Below are positions 1 through 5,102 of a stretch of DNA of 5,102 nt, piece by piece. The stretch comes from Thermoplasmata archaeon (GTDB lineage Archaea > Thermoplasmatota > Thermoplasmata > Thermoplasmatales > Thermoplasmataceae). The stretch covers positions 1-5,102 of the forward strand of contig JAKBQK010000266.1 of NCBI GenBank assembly GCA_021835265.1, given 5' to 3'. The position numbers and the translations under genes are program-made. Each line of letters opens with the position of its first letter. Positions within the stretch are counted from its first letter, which is position 1. Below the pieces are notes generated by a model, which was not told where the DNA came from, did no database searches, and saw nothing but the letters and a program-made list of their open reading frames with translations.

Positions 1-625
1 ACATCTTTCCTTCAAATATCATGAGTTCTGGATCGAATTTTCTGACCTGCTCATAATCTGGTTCAAGCCATTCCTTTAAGTTGTTGTCAAAAGGTGTTGA
101 AATACCATGTAAATTTAAGGTTGATGTAATATAACTTAAAGACCCGAATGAGACAGGTCCTCCAAGATCTATCTCCAGATATGCCCTCTTATTTGAGTCA
201 TACGGAACGAAATATTTTTGAAGTTCTCTGGCAAGATTTTGGGCATTGCTTATTTTTCCCGTTACAACTCCAACCCTGCTTATCATATCCAGTATTCCAT
301 AGGGTGTTGAGGGTAGCTCAAACTGAAAAACTTGATATTTTTTCATTAATTCTTTTGTAAGATTTTCCTGATATCCTGATATTGTGAAAATAATGTCAGG
401 ATTTATTCCGTTTATTATATTTTCATTATATGTACTGTAACTACCAATTTTTTTGATTTTTTCAACAGATTCTGGCCTCCTGCAGAATGCACTTACTCCC
501 TTAAGTTTGTTTTCGAGACCTATAAGGCAAAGTGTTTCAGTAATAGAGGGATTGAGCGAGATTATACTGTTGATCTTATCTGGAACATCAACATCCCTTA
601 AGGTAAAGTCCCTGAGCTTTGTCAT
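1..625 (-). CDS. BtuF/FecB-like helical-backbone binding protein without signal peptide (3' end cut by window edge)
   Basis: The frame is open from ATG (625-623) to the left edge, giving 208 residues and no stop. The fold suggested is the periplasmic-binding-protein family 2 (BtuF/FecB/FhuD type), which binds cobalamin or iron chelates. Visible family marks are an N-terminal strand plus NPSITE (about residues 23-30, like the SLxPSxTE of BtuF), SAFCRRPE (45-52, with Cys48), KIGSY (59-63), INPDIIF (74-80), a long central helix (about 110-138), and AYLEIDLGGPVSFGS (148-162) opening the second lobe. Family members are usually about 250-300 residues, so roughly 40 or more are missing. The protein starts directly with charged residues and has no signal peptide or lipobox, so it is probably cytoplasmic, unlike a classic ABC-transporter receptor. 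The ATG lies one base after the stop of the DsrE gene with no clear Shine-Dalgarno, which suggests translational coupling. The ligand is unknown; metal, corrinoid or another cofactor are all possible. Confidence 0.8.
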   Translation of the reverse strand, partial: MTKLRDFTLRDVDVPDKINSIISLNPSITETLCLIGLENKLKGVSAFCRRPESVEKIKKIGSYSTYNENIINGINPDIIFTISGYQENLTKELMKKYQVFQFELPSTPYGILDMISRVGVVTGKISNAQNLARELQKYFVPYDSNKRAYLEIDLGGPVSFGSLSYITSTLNLHGISTPFDNNLKEWLEPDYEQVRKFDPELMIFEGKM

Positions 626-626
626 T

Positions 627-974
627 TTAGAATGTTATTGGAACGTATCCTTCCTGAAGGGCCTTTGCCAGTACTTCTCCAGCAGGTTCAAGATTTATGT
701 TCTTTGATTTTAGTGGTTCTGAAATCTTCTTATTGTCGGCAATGAACACGCATGCTGTTTTATAGATACCAGCATCTGTTGCCTCTTTTAGCATCCCATC
801 AATCATTTCATCTCCCTTGGCAATCATTTCCTGTGAGGGACCAAAGAAAAGAACCCTGACGTCAGACACACGATTCTTTTGCTTCATGTTTATTGCCATT
901 CTCAGTCCAGTTAATGCCTTCTCTTTCTGCTCCAGACCACTGCTGATTATAAATATGATTTTTGTTTCCGTCAT
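627..974 (-). CDS. DsrE-family small protein
   Basis: This is a 115-residue protein with the layout of the DsrE/DsrF-like family: an N-terminal strand (TKIIFIISSG, 4-13), a helix carrying ALTGLRMAINM (20-30), a second strand VRVLFFGPS (39-47), a helix with LKEATDAGI (62-70), a third strand with Cys75 in ACVFIAD (74-80), and a C-terminal helix ending EVLAKALQEGYVPITF (100-115). Cys75 is the only cysteine and lies where the family often has its sulfur-carrying cysteine, but sulfur transfer is only inferred; many archaeal members have no proven role. The length is normal for a stand-alone DsrE domain. It is the first gene of a two-gene operon, with the binding-protein gene starting one base after its TAA. 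The ATG at 974 is preceded by a TATA-like box about 22 bases upstream, which supports this start and a leaderless or nearly leaderless mRNA. Confidence 0.8.
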   Translation of the reverse strand: MTETKIIFIISSGLEQKEKALTGLRMAINMKQKNRVSDVRVLFFGPSQEMIAKGDEMIDGMLKEATDAGIYKTACVFIADNKKISEPLKSKNINLEPAGEVLAKALQEGYVPITF

Positions 975-992
975 GATTGTAGATATAATCTA

Positions 993-1000
993 TATATAAA
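993..1000 (-). promoter_or_regulatory. TATA-like box for the DsrE / binding-protein operon
   Basis: On the minus strand this reads TTTATATA, within TTTTTATATATAG. Its centre is about 22 bases before the DsrE ATG (about 24 if the preceding Ts are counted), which places transcription start at or next to the start codon. This is the usual spacing of an archaeal TATA box on a leaderless gene. No Shine-Dalgarno is seen before the ATG. The call rests on composition and spacing only. Confidence 0.5.
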
Positions 1001-1047
1001 AATCATAAGTAGCTATGAATTACAATTCAAAGTAGAAGAATGAATAA

Positions 1048-1056
1048 TTTAATAAT
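1048..1056 (+). promoter_or_regulatory. TATA-like box for the mevalonate-3-kinase gene
   Basis: TTTAATAAT is centred about 26 bases before the ATG at 1078, the expected distance for a leaderless archaeal transcript. The purine-rich AGTAGAAGAATGA just upstream could serve as the TFB contact. The surrounding spacer is very AT-rich, so other boxes are possible. Confidence 0.45.
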
Positions 1057-1077
1057 ATTCATTTAAATCTTAAATTA

Positions 1078-2055
1078 ATGAATTCTATTAAGGTTAAGGC
1101 ATCAGCCCACCCAACCATGGGTATAGTCTTACTGGGAGGACTTTCCGATCCTGCATTGAGACTTCCATATCATAATTCTGCTGGAATTTGCTATTCACTT
1201 GCTGATAGGGAGTCAGTAGCAGAAACAACTCTAACCATAACCGATGAAAAAATGGAAAATACACTCAATGGTGAGACTTTGGATGTAAAAGACACCAGAT
1301 CTCCCTTTAAATTAATCGATCTTTACAAAGAACAGATCAATAGAAAGTATTCTGGCCACATATATTTCAACTCTGTAAACAGAAATATAATAAGTGGTAG
1401 CTCGGATGCAGGGGCAGCCGCACTTGGGAAATGTATATCATGGCTTCTTCCAGATGTTGATAAAAATGATCTGGAGTTGAACATGAGGAAAGTTTCTGAG
1501 AGTGCCGGAAGAAGTTTTTATGGTGGTTTGACAGTTACAGAAGGGATAGAAAAACCACTAACAAGGCAAATTCTTGATGAAAGTAAATTCGAGAATTATA
1601 GAATATTAAGCGTTGTATTTCCTCATAAAAGAAAGCCTTCAGACGATATACATTTCAATCAGCCGAAGTCAGAATATTACAAAAAAAGAATCATGAATGC
1701 AGATCAAAATGTGATCACATTAAAGGAGCTTGCAAGAAAGAACCAAATAAAGGATATATTCGAACTTGCCATGAGAGATACGGACGATTACCATTATCTT
1801 AATAGCCTTGTTGATGTTAAAATTGTGACTGAGGAAATGAAAGTACTGATGGAAGAAATTCATGAAATTAGAAAGAAGATATGGCTTACCTACATAGTGA
1901 CTGGGGGAAATAGTGTATTTCTTGTAACAGAGGAAAAAAATGTGGAAAGGGTAAGAAATGTTGCCCTGGAACATTCAAGAGAAATTTACCTTTTGAAAGT
2001 TGCGGGAGGAGCTAGAGTCATTCAAACGGGTGATTCAAATCTTAAGACAGAATAG
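1078..2055 (+). CDS. Mevalonate-3-kinase (GHMP fold, modified mevalonate pathway)
   Basis: This 325-residue protein matches the Thermoplasma mevalonate-3-kinase as I recall it, which is about 318 residues. That enzyme phosphorylates the 3-hydroxyl of mevalonate with ATP. In Thermoplasmatales, a 5-kinase and a bisphosphomevalonate decarboxylase follow on the way to isopentenyl phosphate and archaeal lipids. Matching blocks are HPTMGIVLLGG (11-21), SAGICYS (34-40), the ATP loop SGSSDAGAA (106-114), VSESAGRSFYGGLT (139-152), KRKPSDDIH (184-192), DTDDYH (234-239), YIVTGGNSVF (272-281) and VAGGARV (308-314). Leu18 and Thr275 stand where diphosphomevalonate decarboxylases have Lys and Asp. Ser106 and Glu141 align with the mevalonate-contacting Ser105 and Glu140 of the Thermoplasma enzyme, and Arg185 is kept. 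These substitutions favour kinase over decarboxylase. The ATG is supported by the promoter spacing and by N-terminal alignment. The gene is divergent from the DsrE operon and 36 bases upstream of the Sec61 beta gene. Confidence 0.92.
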   Translation: MNSIKVKASAHPTMGIVLLGGLSDPALRLPYHNSAGICYSLADRESVAETTLTITDEKMENTLNGETLDVKDTRSPFKLIDLYKEQINRKYSGHIYFNSVNRNIISGSSDAGAAALGKCISWLLPDVDKNDLELNMRKVSESAGRSFYGGLTVTEGIEKPLTRQILDESKFENYRILSVVFPHKRKPSDDIHFNQPKSEYYKKRIMNADQNVITLKELARKNQIKDIFELAMRDTDDYHYLNSLVDVKIVTEEMKVLMEEIHEIRKKIWLTYIVTGGNSVFLVTEEKNVERVRNVALEHSREIYLLKVAGGARVIQTGDSNLKTE

Positions 2056-2060
2056 GAAAG

Positions 2061-2069
2061 AATAAAAAG
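2061..2069 (+). promoter_or_regulatory. Possible TATA-like box for the Sec61 beta gene
   Basis: AATAAAAAG, preceded by the purine-rich AGGAAAG, is centred about 27 bases before the ATG at 2092. The spacing fits a separate leaderless transcript starting just after the mevalonate-3-kinase stop. Read-through from the upstream gene is equally possible, because only 36 bases separate the two genes. Confidence 0.35.
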
Positions 2070-2091
2070 CTTAATTGTATTAGGATTTTGA

Positions 2092-2253
2092 ATGGCGGAA
2101 AAGAAGGATGGTTTCCAATCAGGAGCAGGTTTAATAAGATATTTCGATGAAGAAGAAATTACGGGACCGGCTCTGGATCCAAAACTTGTTATTTACATTG
2201 GGATAGCAATGGCTGTTGTTGTCGAACTGGCAAAAGTTTTCTGGCCAATTTAG
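2092..2253 (+). CDS. secG: Protein translocase subunit Sec61 beta (archaeal SecG)
   Basis: This small gene encodes 53 residues, the normal size for archaeal Sec61 beta, the tail-anchored third subunit of the SecYE-beta membrane channel for protein export. It starts with a lysine-rich cytosolic segment (MAEKKDG), followed by the family signature SGAGLIRYFDEEE (10-22; compare the archaeal pattern of SAGLxRYFEEE), then a proline-bounded linker ALDPK (27-31, matching the usual ISPK) and one C-terminal hydrophobic helix (about 32-52). Glu45 and Lys48 fall inside the helix, four lines from the C terminus at Ile53, which is unusual for this segment. No signal peptide is expected. The stop is TAG. 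The identification rests on the cytosolic motif plus single-helix layout. Its job would include export of surface proteins such as the one encoded at 2855 onward. Confidence 0.9.
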   Translation: MAEKKDGFQSGAGLIRYFDEEEITGPALDPKLVIYIGIAMAVVVELAKVFWPI

Positions 2254-2301
2254 AATAATTTTATTACCTAATGTTATAATCCGACTTTCATATCAATGGG
2301 A

Positions 2302-2314
2302 TTTTTAATAAAAA
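2302..2314. terminator. Possible bidirectional oligo-T terminator between convergent genes
   Basis: TTTTTAATAAAAA is a short inverted repeat (TTTTTA / TAAAAA around one A) that puts five Ts on each strand. It lies 49 bases after the Sec61 beta stop and 48 bases after the stop of the convergent winged-helix gene. Archaeal termination often uses oligo-T tracts without a strong hairpin, so one element could serve both genes. The surroundings are AT-rich, so chance is not excluded. Confidence 0.35.
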
Positions 2315-2361
2315 GTGGTTTGTTCTATTTGAATATGTTATAATTATTATACAATGAGTGA

Positions 2362-2592
2362 CTAATCATCCTGTATAAAACAGTAAAATCTCCTTCTGGT
2401 ATCACTTAGACATGTTTTAACACTGATCAGTGATTCCTCACGTAAGTGTTTCAGTGAACCCATTAAAGCCCTTTTTGAGAGCCCTGTTTCTTTCATAAGT
2501 GTCTTTACATCTGCAATTTTTATACTCTTCAAGGTTATTAATATGAGTCTTGATGAGGGTGTCAGTTCCTTAAATTTTTCTTCGCTTAACGT
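2362..2592 (-). CDS. Small winged-helix transcriptional regulator, start codon uncertain or frameshifted
   Basis: The minus frame ending in TAG (2364-2362) encodes about 76 residues that read as a winged helix-turn-helix: LTPSSRLILITLKSI (helix 1, about 10-24), IADVKTLMKETG (26-37), recognition helix LSKRALMGSLKHLREESLI (38-56), then a basic wing SDTRRRFYCF (63-72). Archaeal wHTH regulators of about 80 residues share this plan (TPSxRLIxxxL, GLxxRxLxxxLxxLxEExLI, DxRRxxY). The frame is bounded upstream by a TGA (2610-2608) and contains no ATG, GTG or TTG before the domain. I chose ACG (2592-2590) because it lies about 25 bases after a TATA-like box, where a leaderless start would fall, and gives a natural N terminus LSEEKFKEL. 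CTG at 2565 is an alternative. An ATG in another frame (2603) stops after five codons, so a frameshift is also possible. Target genes are unknown. Confidence 0.65.
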   Translation of the reverse strand, partial: TLSEEKFKELTPSSRLILITLKSIKIADVKTLMKETGLSKRALMGSLKHLREESLISVKTCLSDTRRRFYCFIQDD

Positions 2593-2614
2593 GAAACACC
2601 CATTATTTCAAAGG

Positions 2615-2620
2615 TATAAA
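2615..2620 (-). promoter_or_regulatory. TATA-like box for the winged-helix gene
   Basis: On the minus strand this reads TTTATA within AAGATTTATACC, and the purine-rich GAAATGAAGTAAGA upstream is compatible with a TFB contact. Its centre is about 25 bases before ACG 2592 but only about 14 before ATG 2603, so it favours a transcript starting near the ACG. Confidence 0.45.
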
Positions 2621-2821
2621 TCTTACTTCATTTCAGAGAAGATAAATAAAAAACAATGTTAGACGATTAGATGTACAGACTGGAGTATTTGTTGTTTGCT
2701 GAACTTAATGGTTTAGAACTTTTGACTGAAAGAACACTGGTTAGAATACAACAGTTATGTTACTTTTACTAATTTGCCCCTAATAAGATTAAAAAATTAA
2801 TTTCAATTGATAATGCAAATG
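2621..2821. other. AT-rich divergent intergenic spacer, no convincing gene
   Basis: This stretch lies between the promoters of the winged-helix gene and the surface-protein gene. I see no RNA gene or credible protein. A 33-codon ATG frame on the plus strand (2671-2772) has no recognisable motif. Four TTAGA-containing words occur in about 90 bases: GTTAGA at 2658, ATTAGA at 2666, TTTAGA at 2712 and GTTAGA at 2740. They could be regulator sites or chance in AT-rich DNA. Confidence 0.4.
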
Positions 2822-2830
2822 TTTTTTAAA
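2822..2830 (+). promoter_or_regulatory. TATA-like box for the pilin-leader surface protein
   Basis: TTTTTTAAA is centred about 29 bases before the ATG at 2855. The spacing fits a leaderless or very short-leader transcript. No Shine-Dalgarno precedes the ATG, and the two nearby upstream ATGs (2835, 2842) are in other frames, which supports the chosen start. Confidence 0.45.
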
Positions 2831-2854
2831 CCAGATGAATTATGATTATTCTAT

Positions 2855-5102
2855 ATGAAGCCAGTGATAAAGGAAGATAAAGCAGTGAGCGAAATAATTG
2901 GGGCCATTTTGCTATTTGCCATAGCGTCTGTGCTATTAACGAGTTTTATTTTATGGTATGTTCCGAGCACAGGCACAAACAATGATTTGTCATATCAAAG
3001 TTCTACACAGAATGCTTTCTCATCGCTGGATTCGAAGATGATCAATCCATCAGTTACTCCGGGAAGTGGAATTTCACAGAGCTTTTCGTTGGGTATCAGT
3101 GGAACACCGCCTTTCACACCATCCCAAAGCACTAACCTCTACTATTCAAATAACTTTAATGCAAATTTATCCTATGGAATGAATGTCAATTACACGAATA
3201 TAGTTACAAAGAAAACTGTTTCTATGGCTGCTTGTGCCAATGCGAGTGTAAGCAATATACTGGACAACAACTATGTGTCTTCTCAATTCAAATATTCTGT
3301 AAATTTTCAAGAGACTGGTCTTCCACCTGGTTATTACTGGACAGTTACTTTGGGGGGAGTTCAGGAATCGGGTAGCCCAGTTTCCTCGCATTATGCGGAT
3401 ATAATTTCATTCAGCCTTTCAAGAGGAACTTATAGTTACACCATATCTACAAATAATGAAACAGACAGAGCGAGCCCTGCCGGTGGTACGGTTAAAATCA
3501 CAAATCAGGGAGTTACAGTTCCTGTCCAATTCACTAGTGAGATAAATTCAGTTGGTATGAGTATTGTGGCCGCGGCTTACGGGCCAACAAAAGATGCAAA
3601 TGCAATAAACACGGCCAACTTTGTAGGTGTTGTAACACAACCTAACGTATGTGACATAACCTACCCAAATTACTGGCTAAATAATTCAGCGCATCATTTC
3701 TATGGAACAAAAGTTAATTATTACCCGCTGGCTTCTCAGCAATTTTTTGTATATCAGACTGATACACCAATCAGTTACGTTAAATTCTACCTAGAGCCAA
3801 ATATAGTTTATTATGAGCAAGAATATCAGGGGAACGCAGGTGTGTTGGTTTCTATAAGTCACTCACCTTTTGGAAAAGGAGTGGAAAATGGAAATACATC
3901 CATCTTGGTCGAACCTAGCGGTGGAAGAACAGAATCTTTTACTTCTTCTAATATTCTAGAAAATTTATCTTTTCCAAATTCAGGTCCTGTATTAAATCCA
4001 ACGGGAAAAACCACAACATACTATTTAAATTTCTTTGAAGCTGTTAATGAAAGCAAAAATAACAAAACTAGCACTGGTGATGGTTCACTCATATTTCAAA
4101 ACAAATTAAAAGGATATGGTTATGGTCCAAATGAATTTATTGGCACAATTACAAATCCAAGTATTTCTGTAAATACCGGGGTCTCGTATTACTATGAAGC
4201 AACGGTTGATGCTTTTTGTAGTGGTGGCAACTTTTTTCGCTCTGGATCCACATATTTTCATCTTTCTTCTGAACAATCAATTGAAAGTTACAATAGTTAT
4301 TATTTCCTCTTAGGCTATAATGTGCCTTCGGCAACGAACAACGGTGCTTTAATTGTACATGAAAATGGTATTAACGCAACCTATTTGAAGAATAGTCATT
4401 TGAGTTGGAGATTCTATTTAGGCACAAAGTGCTATACAAGTCAAACTCACTGGATTAACATAACTGGTTTATCATATATACAGTATAATTATACCGTGCC
4501 TAATTTTGAGAAAAATATATCCAATCCAGAAGATGGCTTTATTTCTATAGTCAGTACAAAAACTATAACGTATTTAAATGTATCATTTTTTGCGCCTGTA
4601 GGTTCTCTGCCAAATTTCTGGGCAATATCAGATAGCGGTACACAGCAATTCACTCTAGCCAAATCTGCAAAAATTAACTTTGTTACACTATATCTTTACA
4701 ACTTTACAATACCACCTGGGTATGAATCTGGGAATACACCTACGAATTACATAAGTCTTGAGATATACAATAAGACAGGCGAAGCCATTGTAACTGTAGA
4801 TAAAAAAATTCTACAGACAGGGTGGGAGCAGATTTTTCTAACCAGTTCAATTGATGGGCATAAACCAATTAAATTTGGAAAAGGGACGTATAATATAACC
4901 GTTAGGGATGTCAACTCAGCTGGTCAGATCTCATTTTCTGGAGAAGTCGGATGGGGTTTTGCAATGACTGGAGGGTATAGCAATTATCTTCAAAGAGTTG
5001 AATCAGATAGTATGACATCTGCACTGAATATTTCAAAAAATTCAGTTTTAACTTCATATGGATCAAATTCTCCTAATACCTGTGATGTATCTAATCAATC
5101 TT
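2855..5102 (+). CDS. Large pilin-leader surface protein with ETGLPPG domain and beta-sandwich modules (3' end cut by window edge)
   Basis: The frame is open from ATG 2855 to the right edge: 749 complete codons and no stop. The N terminus is an archaeal type IV pilin (class III) leader. A charged segment ends in Lys9-Ala10, then VSEIIGAILL (11-20) opens a hydrophobic helix running to about residue 36 (like the RAVSPVIG motif of archaeal Pilin_N). Cleavage by a PibD-type peptidase is expected after Ala10. Residues 145-227 form an ETGLPPG domain (FQETGLPPGYYWTVTLGG, then SRGTYSYTIS), common in Thermoplasmata exported proteins. Two segments starting QQF at 295 and 597 look like related beta-sandwich modules. 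There are about 19 N-glycosylation sequons and five cysteines (127, 266, 455, 526, 743). The composition is rich in Asn, Ser, Thr and Tyr, as in S-layer-like proteins. Pilins are usually 100-250 residues, so this is more likely a membrane-anchored or pilus-attached surface protein or adhesin. Its exact role is unknown. Confidence 0.82.
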   Translation, partial: MKPVIKEDKAVSEIIGAILLFAIASVLLTSFILWYVPSTGTNNDLSYQSSTQNAFSSLDSKMINPSVTPGSGISQSFSLGISGTPPFTPSQSTNLYYSNNFNANLSYGMNVNYTNIVTKKTVSMAACANASVSNILDNNYVSSQFKYSVNFQETGLPPGYYWTVTLGGVQESGSPVSSHYADIISFSLSRGTYSYTISTNNETDRASPAGGTVKITNQGVTVPVQFTSEINSVGMSIVAAAYGPTKDANAINTANFVGVVTQPNVCDITYPNYWLNNSAHHFYGTKVNYYPLASQQFFVYQTDTPISYVKFYLEPNIVYYEQEYQGNAGVLVSISHSPFGKGVENGNTSILVEPSGGRTESFTSSNILENLSFPNSGPVLNPTGKTTTYYLNFFEAVNESKNNKTSTGDGSLIFQNKLKGYGYGPNEFIGTITNPSISVNTGVSYYYEATVDAFCSGGNFFRSGSTYFHLSSEQSIESYNSYYFLLGYNVPSATNNGALIVHENGINATYLKNSHLSWRFYLGTKCYTSQTHWINITGLSYIQYNYTVPNFEKNISNPEDGFISIVSTKTITYLNVSFFAPVGSLPNFWAISDSGTQQFTLAKSAKINFVTLYLYNFTIPPGYESGNTPTNYISLEIYNKTGEAIVTVDKKILQTGWEQIFLTSSIDGHKPIKFGKGTYNITVRDVNSAGQISFSGEVGWGFAMTGGYSNYLQRVESDSMTSALNISKNSVLTSYGSNSPNTCDVSNQS

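Noticed and set aside
453..999. Plus-strand open frames over the left operon (453-707 and 817-999)
   Set aside because: They overlap the convincing minus-strand DsrE and binding-protein genes and show no protein-family motif.
1078..2055. Diphosphomevalonate decarboxylase as the function of this gene
   Set aside because: The Lys and Asp needed for decarboxylation are replaced by Leu18 and Thr275, and the overall match is better to mevalonate-3-kinase.
2287..2342. 15-codon plus-strand frame starting MGFLIKSGL (ATG 2297)
   Set aside because: Too short, without motif, and overlapping the likely bidirectional terminator.
2271..2344. Direct repeat ATGTTATAAT at 2271 and 2335
   Set aside because: Ten AT-rich bases repeated once in an AT-rich spacer; no sign of an attachment site, insertion sequence or origin.
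2421..2432. Perfect 12-base palindrome CACTGATCAGTG
   Set aside because: It lies inside the winged-helix coding region and encodes part of the conserved ESLISV stretch, so a regulatory role is not supported.
2671..2772. 33-codon plus-strand frame starting MYRLEYLLFAELNG
   Set aside because: No recognisable motif, no well-placed promoter or ribosome binding site, and it lies in an AT-rich divergent spacer. It is most likely chance.
3167..4334. Minus-strand open frames within the surface-protein gene (3167-3391 and 4149-4334)
   Set aside because: They are antisense to one long plus frame with clear domains and have no motifs of their own.

Overview
The window looks like chromosome of an acidophilic euryarchaeon of the Thermoplasmatales (Ferroplasma / Picrophilus / Thermoplasma / Cuniculiplasma type). 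The evidence is a mevalonate-3-kinase, known from the modified acidophile mevalonate pathway; an archaeal-type Sec61 beta subunit; a surface protein with an archaeal pilin leader and the ETGLPPG-type repeat common in Thermoplasmata exported proteins; low GC; and AT-rich boxes about 22-29 bases before most start codons, as expected for leaderless archaeal transcription. The genus cannot be fixed from sequence reading alone.

Left part (1-1077): a tight minus-strand operon of two genes. A DsrE-family protein (974-627) is followed after one base by a BtuF/FecB-like binding protein without a signal peptide (625 to beyond the left edge). A 103-base spacer separates it from the divergent mevalonate-3-kinase gene and carries one TATA-like box per direction.

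Middle (1078-2361): the plus-strand mevalonate-3-kinase makes mevalonate 3-phosphate for archaeal lipid isoprenoids. After 36 bases comes a 53-residue Sec61 beta (SecG) subunit of the protein-conducting channel. The convergent spacer that follows has oligo-T on both strands and probably ends transcription from both sides.

Right part (2362-5102): a small winged-helix regulator on the minus strand has no ATG, GTG or TTG start in its frame, so it either starts at a near-cognate codon or is frameshifted. A 262-base spacer separates it from a divergent, very large (at least 749 residues, open at the right edge), sequon-rich surface protein with a class III (type IV pilin) leader, one ETGLPPG domain and two similar beta-sandwich segments. 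The divergent layout suggests, but does not prove, that the small regulator controls the surface protein gene.

No tRNA, rRNA, CRISPR array or insertion sequence was seen. The most unusual items are the oversized pilin-leader protein with its neighbouring regulator, and the start-codon problem of that regulator.
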